From: Immersiella caudata
Lineage: Eukaryota > Ascomycota > Sordariomycetes > Sordariales > Lasiosphaeriaceae
DNA length: 64,000 bases
Reading direction: 5' to 3'
Assembly: GCA_030512335.1 (NCBI GenBank)
Contig: JAULSU010000004.1
Location: 3,906,001-3,970,000, forward strand
Shown: piece by piece, positions 59,319 through 64,000 of the stretch
Layout: the number at the start of each line of letters is the position of its first letter
Numbering within the stretch: position 1 is the stretch's first letter
Notes under the pieces: generated by a model
Told to the model about the DNA's origin: nothing
What the model saw: the letters and a program-made list of their open reading frames with translations, nothing else
Database searches by the model: none
Made by a program: the position numbers and the translations under genes

Positions 59319-59436
59319 GTGTACGACCATACCCACTGGGAAATTCGGGATCCCGTCCGCTCTCCCATAGGCGAGCCAGTGAGGGCCAGACTAGTAGTTG
59401 GGTCGGTGATGACCAGCGAATCCCTGGTGTTGTATT
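59319..59436 (+). rRNA. rrn5S: 5S ribosomal RNA gene or diverged copy
   Basis: About 118 nt match the fungal 5S rRNA pattern from memory: TACGACCATACCCACTGG at the start, GATCCCGTCCGCTCTCCCATAG, GAGCCAGTGAGGGCC, the box-C-like TAGTAGTTGGGTCGGTGA, then GACCAGCGAATCCCTGGTG and TGTTGTAT at the end. Filamentous fungi have dispersed single 5S genes, transcribed by RNA polymerase III from internal promoters with TFIIIA. A T8 run ten bases downstream (59447) would serve as terminator. Some positions seem to differ from the usual sequence. The first bases read GTGTACG rather than ACATACG, the internal loop reads ATAGGCGAGC, and the last helix pairs imperfectly. It may thus be a diverged or inactive copy. 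Confidence 0.88.
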
Positions 59437-59446
59437 TGTTTGCCCC

Positions 59447-59468
59447 TTTTTTTTGGGGGGGGGGGGGG
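59447..59468. terminator. T8-G14 block; likely Pol III terminator of the 5S gene
   Basis: Eight T residues start ten bases after the end of the 5S-like sequence, the usual RNA polymerase III stop signal. Fourteen G residues follow directly. Confidence 0.65.
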
Positions 59469-60238
59469 TGCCCATCTCAACCTTCCGAAAGTAACGCATC
59501 AGTCTGCGTGTACGTCTTCAAATACGGAGGTTGTTTGGGCCACAGCTTGCATGCTAGTCAGTGGGCTTCGATGGGATGAGATTAACACCGAGCAAACGGG
59601 CTTGGGTTACCTTTCTTTCATCTCGCTCCTATCGGGGTTAGGTCCTGGCTTGGTCTGGGTCCCTCCTAAGTGGCAGCCATGCTATTGGCTGAACTGAGAT
59701 GTTGATCTTGTTCACTACGCCCCTCTTAAGCCAGTTTGAAACCCGGATCCAGGCTGGGTCGAAACTGTTGGAAACAAGAACGCAAGCGGGCTTGATGCGA
59801 GTTGAAACCGGGTTAGGTTTGTGCGGTAAATGTGATCTGGACAGTTGTGACGCCGTCGTTCCAGTCTACCTTCAACTCTGTATTATTAGAAACATGTAGG
59901 TCTAAACACCCTGGGCACTGATATAACTATTTGCTCTGGTTAGAGACAAACGTTCAAATGCCGTCATTCAACCAACCTAAACGAAACCCCATACCTCTTG
60001 ACAGGCCATCCCTAGGTAAAGTAAAAAGCTCTTCCATGTCCCAAACCTAGCGCCAAACAGTAACAGACATGCGCAAAAAGGCAAGCCCAAATGCCCCATA
60101 TGCCTTGCCAAATATCCCTTTTCACTCCCGCTCCGTAAAGCCATCGAACTGCCCAGACAAGCAAAGCTAAGCTACAATTACCTGCGGCACAGTAGAACCG
60201 ACTCGACCCAACCAGTAACGTGGTGGAACGATCCAAAT

Positions 60239-62132
60239 CTACAACATATACCTGAACTTCTCCATCTCCCCTGCCCCCCGGGTGGCAAGTCCATCTCCCT
60301 CCCCATCACCACCCTCGTCCTCATCCAAGCCCCTATTCAAACCCCCCAAATACACCTTCAGCACCAACCCCAGGACAGCAACAACCCCCATCGCAACCGC
60401 ACACACCGCCATGCCCCTCTCGTAATACGGCCCCTCCTCATCGGGGTATAACCTCGTCCCAACCAAAGGGCCACACTGCCCCACAACTTGCATCAACGCG
60501 AACCCTCCTCCCTGTCTGGATGCCCCGCGCTGATTGTTCAAACTCCACGATACCGTGAGAACGACCACATTGAAGAAACCTACGGCGGCGGGGTAAACGG
60601 CGAGATAGCGAAGCGTGTGGCCTGGCGGAAGTTGCAGGATGGAAGTGCCAGTGAGAGCGAGGAATGCGTACCCCACAGAGGAAAGAAGAGCGGATGCGAT
60701 GAGGTAGGGTGAACGGGAGCGGGAGGCGTCGGAGGCGTAGGCGGTGGTGAGTAGGATTATGAAGGAGACGAGGTAGGGAGGGGCGGAGAGTGCCTGCGAG
60801 AGGAGGGGGGAGTGGCCCATGGAGGTGAGGATTGTTGGGAGGAAGACGGGGAGGGATGAGTACTGTTGTCGATGTTAGCGAACGAATTTGGGGGGAACAA
60901 TACTCCTAGGTAACAGAGAACTCAGATCTGTACTTACGGCCATGTTCGTCAGGAAGAAGATGGCTGCTGTAAGCCAGGCGACAGGCGAGGTGAGGACCGA
61001 GAGGGTAGCGCGGAGTGAGAGTTTATTGGGGCTGTTGTTGGTGGACTTCTTCGGGTTGGGAGAAGGTTGTTCGTGGCGAAGACGGAGCCGAGCGACTTTA
61101 CGCTGGCGGTGGGTGAGGTAGGATGCCTTTTCGGGTGAGTCAGGGATGACCGTCCACGCGACAGCAGCGATAAGAATGGATGGGAAGCCTTCGACAAGAA
61201 AGAGGAGGCGCCATGGAGCAATGGGTCCGTTCTGGCCGACTTTCATGATCAGCCAGGCCAGGGAGGATGCGAACGTTGTGGCTAGAGGCGCAGCGGAGAT
61301 GAAGATGGCTGTTCGGAAGGCCAGTTCGTGACGTTTGAAGAAGAAGGACAGGTAGAATGGCACGCCAGTGAAGCCGGCTTCCCCGATTCCAAGAACAGCC
61401 CTTAGTGCGACGAGCATAGGGTAGTTGATCGCCACGGCCTGGAGGGAGGCCGTCAAGCCCCACGACATAACCAGCACAGAGATGTAGATGTGCGGTGGGA
61501 TGATCCTCCACAGCAATGCCATCCATTCGAATCCGATGTAGGTGATGTAAAAAGCCGTGAGTGCCCATTCATACCATCTGCTGTCTCTGCGATCCCCTTG
61601 CAAGTCGTCATCCATCCCAGCTACACGCGCGTTGCCGATGTCTGCCCCAGTCAGCAAAGCATTCACATATCACATCCGAAGAAAGCATACTGGACCGATC
61701 CAAAAAGCTCAGCATGTAAAGCAGTGCCAAGAACACAACCAACCTGCGATCAAACTTCCTCACCACAGCCCTCTCCTCGTCAGGTGTATAAAGCTGAAAG
61801 CTCGCCGCCGACCCTCGCCTCCTGCCTCTACTCCTCATATCATCCACCGCAGCTTCGTCAAACTCATCCTCCTCCTCCTCATCCTTCTCATCCCCTCGTA
61901 GCAGTCCCACCTCCAGCTCATACGCCTCCCCTTCTGGTTCCCCTCCCATCAACCCCCCTGAACGGCTCTCATCACTCTCAGGCGTCATCCGATCGCTCGT
62001 CTTCGCCTCCAAAGAAGACAACCAAAAGGGCTCGTTCCCTTCCCCTTCGTTCTGTGGCTGAGAATGCTCCCCACTGGCAGCGTAATCCACATTTGTTTGT
62101 TGCTGTTGCAGCGCTCCACCACCCTCAGCCAT
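60239..62132 (-). CDS. MFS permease, anion:cation symporter (Tna1/Dal5-like) family
   Basis: Three exons (62132-61691, 61641-60938, 60862-60239) give 589 aa. About 115 hydrophilic, acidic N-terminal residues (DEKDEEEEDEFDEAA) precede the first membrane segment. Splicing restores the family hallmark MLSFLDRSNIGNARVAGM. The next landmarks are EWALTAFYITYIGFEW, then SWGLTASLQAVAINYPMLVALRAVLGIGEAGFTGVPFYLS and the central RQRKVARLRLRHEQ loop; twelve TM segments are expected. This family (TC 2.A.1.14) imports organic anions such as nicotinate, allantoate, pantothenate or biotin precursors. The substrate of this member cannot be told. The start is the first ATG in the frame, as the upstream extension begins only with GTG. 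The final exon ends with an acidic, Gly-rich tail. No regulator lies next to it. Confidence 0.92.
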
Positions 62133-63442
62133 GACGACATCGACGCCGTACGACACCGACACGGCGCGATTGATGACCCGTCGCGTATCTCTCAGGCCAA
62201 AATGATGAAAGTTAGCTCTCAGCCGCAGCCGCACATGGTCGCCGTCTGATGTTTGAAACGGCCGAGGAATTGAGTTTGCGAATATTCGAAAAATGTGCAG
62301 CAGCCACCAGCAGCGCTTGCGGCCTGAAGGTTAAGGTACCCCGACGATCGCATCGCTTAAAAGCAAAGGGAAGTAGCGCCGCCGCCCTTTGACGTCTGCA
62401 GGTTGAACTGCATTAGGTGGGCTAGCAGCCAATAGTGTCAACCGAGCTTGATGCGATCGGCGCTACCGACTCACTCACGTCAACTGCAGTTTTAGCCCTG
62501 AAAAGAACGGGATGGTTCTGAACAACCACTAATGTTGTCTCAACCATCACCACACTGAGACAGACAACTGAAGGCTACCGGGCCACATCACGTAACGTCA
62601 TTCATCAGACAAGTCTTGGAATCCAGGCCGGTTTCTCTATTCCAGATGTCGCAATATAGCCATAGCCATCTAACTACAACATCATTACAACACCCCAGAA
62701 CAAAAGAGATCCGTATAGATGGTTATTTCATGGTCTTGTCCGCCCAGCTTTGACTGCAACGTGCCTAATCCATCCCGTCTCAGAGATCCAAAAAAACACA
62801 CCTCACTCCTATTTTCCAACGTTGCAGAACAGCGAGCACGTTGCAATCCAAGCCGGCGCGAACCCGTGCCGTTTTCCACTTCGACCACCCGTCGTCTCCC
62901 TCTTTTCACATTCCCTATGCAAATCTCCCCCGCACGAGGAGCGTTTCCTGTCCATCCAAGACGGGCAGCGCATCCGCGCCTTGACGCCCCCTTCTCTCCA
63001 AGAATAATTAAATAATAAAAATGCCTAAAACACCAGGTCCCAGGCCAGCAAAAGGTGGGCCTGGGCCCCTTTTCATGGTGCTAGGGCTGTGTAATCAAGA
63101 CGGCAAGGCGCTCAACAGCAAGCCAAGTCCGTTGGTCGAAGCGTAATACAACAAACAGGTAAAAAAAAAACACACAAAAAGGTCCAAGTCGGGTAGGGGC
63201 GTCATGTCGTCTCGCGCCGTCTTGGTCATCTATGGAGGAGGGTTGTCCGGTTTTTGTCGGGTTCGTCGGGATGAATGTAGGTTGGCGGGTCAGCCCCATC
63301 TGGAAAAAAAAAAAGGACAAATGCGTTGCTGGTTGTGAGAAATGACCAGCAGGGGTATCGAAGCGTAAGAAAAGAGACTGCCGGTTTGCAGGGTCGTCGT
63401 AGACATGGGACGGGGTATCTTCGCTGTGGCCAAGGATCTTTA
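62133..63442. promoter_or_regulatory. Spacer between MFS permease start and msb2 end
   Basis: This 1.3-kb tandem spacer contains the permease promoter and the msb2 3' UTR. It has A-rich runs (63158-63179, 63304-63315) and no convincing ORF. Confidence 0.45.
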
Positions 63443-64000
63443 TCAGTTCCAGCCAAGGGAGTTCTCCGCTGCGACAGGTGCCGAGATGTACTGCGTGCGT
63501 GCTGAGTTGTTCATCCCGCTCCTACCGCTCCCATGGCTGTCTCTTCCTCCCGCAATCGCACCACCGCTACCGCCGTTTACGCCACCATAGCCGGTGAAGT
63601 CTCTGCTCAGCAATGCGCCACCCATGAGGGCAGGGCTAGGCGTTTGCCGCATCTCGGACGAGTTATTGCTGATAGAGCTTGCTCGGCGGTGGGCTTGCTT
63701 CTTCTTCTTGTACCGGCGAGCAATCACAAACATGACGGCACCGTAGGCGGCGGCCACGAAGACAGAGCTGCCAATAATAGCTGCTGTAGTGCCTGACTGA
63801 GCTGGTGTCTTGGTGTCAGTGTTGGCGGGGTTGAACGGGTCGTTGCCGGATCCGCTGCCACCACCGCCTGGCGATCCAGAGCCGCCTCCACCAGCAACTT
63901 CGTCCACATATGACCCGATGGTGATGTCAATAGCTGGGTTAATCTGCTTGGTGAAGTTGTAGGTGAGAGTGTCGGGGTTATTGTAAAGAGGCGAGTTTGG
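63443..64000 (-). CDS. msb2: Signalling mucin Msb2, C-terminal part (cut by window edge)
   Basis: The last 185 codons of a type I membrane protein whose N-terminal part lies beyond the right edge. The extracellular stem (YNFTKQINPAIDITIGSYVDEVA) and a Gly/Ser-rich stretch lead into one membrane segment (AAIIGSSVFVAAAYGAVMFVIA). A basic stop-transfer RRYKKKKQAHRR comes next. The cytoplasmic tail of about 100 residues is Ser/Gly/Asn-rich and includes DFTGYGG. This arrangement matches the end of Msb2, the mucin-like sensor that works with Sho1 upstream of Cdc42 and the filamentation or appressorium MAPK cascade (Pmk1/Fus3/Kss1 type). The mucin domain itself is not visible, so the identification rests on the stem, membrane and tail. 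Confidence 0.82.
   Translation of the reverse strand, partial: PNSPLYNNPDTLTYNFTKQINPAIDITIGSYVDEVAGGGGSGSPGGGGSGSGNDPFNPANTDTKTPAQSGTTAAIIGSSVFVAAAYGAVMFVIARRYKKKKQAHRRASSISNNSSEMRQTPSPALMGGALLSRDFTGYGGVNGGSGGAIAGGRDSHGSGRSGMNNSARTQYISAPVAAENSLGWN

Larger units (their letters stand above)
59175..60238. other. Convergent spacer carrying a 5S rRNA gene
   Basis: This 1.06-kb spacer lies between the JmjC stop and the MFS stop. It contains the 5S-like gene (59319-59436) and a T8-G14 block. Beyond 59500 it has several GGGTTAGGT-like and CCGGGTT words but no repeat unit. Confidence 0.5.

Noticed and set aside
59580..59900. Recurring GGGTTAGGT and CCGGGTT words resembling telomeric or transposon relics
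   Set aside because: Only scattered single copies; no tandem array, terminal repeat or coding relic can be defined.
53572..64000. Secondary-metabolite cluster around the LaeA-like methyltransferase, JmjC protein and MFS permease
   Set aside because: No polyketide synthase, peptide synthetase, terpene synthase or P450 is present; neighbours are housekeeping genes.

Overview
This window is nuclear DNA from a filamentous ascomycete (Pezizomycotina), most likely a Sordariomycete of the Sordariales type. The evidence is as follows. Genes are interrupted by short introns, mostly 50-75 bp, with GTRNGT donors, CTAAC-like branch sites and YAG acceptors. Third codon positions are GC-rich, and each gene stands alone in its own transcription unit. 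The gene content is typically fungal: two Zn2Cys6 regulators, two MFS permeases, Nur1, an Msb2-like mucin and a dispersed 5S rRNA gene. The genus cannot be told from the sequence alone.

Layout from left to right. Bases 1-6000 (minus strand) hold the 5' part of nucleoporin seh1, the first enzyme of N-glycosylation (alg7), and a 14-TM drug-efflux-type MFS transporter with a very long C-terminal tail. About 2.7 kb of shared upstream DNA separates the transporter from a divergent Zn2Cys6 factor (8592-11309), so a regulator-target pair is possible. A 3-kb convergent spacer without a recognisable gene follows. Next come a Set3/MLL5-like PHD-SET protein (minus), an NPC2-type sterol/lipid-binding secreted protein (plus), V-ATPase subunit F (minus) and nuclear rim protein nur1 (plus). 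After these lies an unrecognised basic, C-terminally membrane-anchored protein whose reading frame switches twice (23205-25784).

Bases 27000-45000 hold isopropylmalate isomerase (leu1), a 3.1-kb empty spacer, a second Zn2Cys6 factor, an F-box protein with a large coiled-coil insertion, a proline-rich transglutaminase-like (Cyk3-like) protein and a METTL21/RKM5-type lysine methyltransferase. Bases 45000-64000 hold a long-chain acyl-CoA synthetase, frequenin/NCS-1, replication factor cdc45, a LaeA-like SAM methyltransferase, a JmjC (KDM8/JMJD5-like) oxygenase, a 5S rRNA gene or pseudogene, an anion:cation symporter-family MFS permease and the C-terminal end of the signalling mucin msb2, which runs off the right edge.

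Most genes are conserved housekeeping genes: ER glycosylation, vacuole acidification, leucine and lipid metabolism, chromatin, replication, and Ca2+ or MAPK signalling. I see no secondary-metabolite cluster, no intact transposon, no CRISPR-like array and no defence system. I found no clear previously undescribed system. The most unusual signals are the 250-residue Gly/Pro/Asn/Met-rich tail on the DHA2 transporter, the frame-switching hypothetical gene, the diverged 5S copy, and two 3-kb gene-free spacers.
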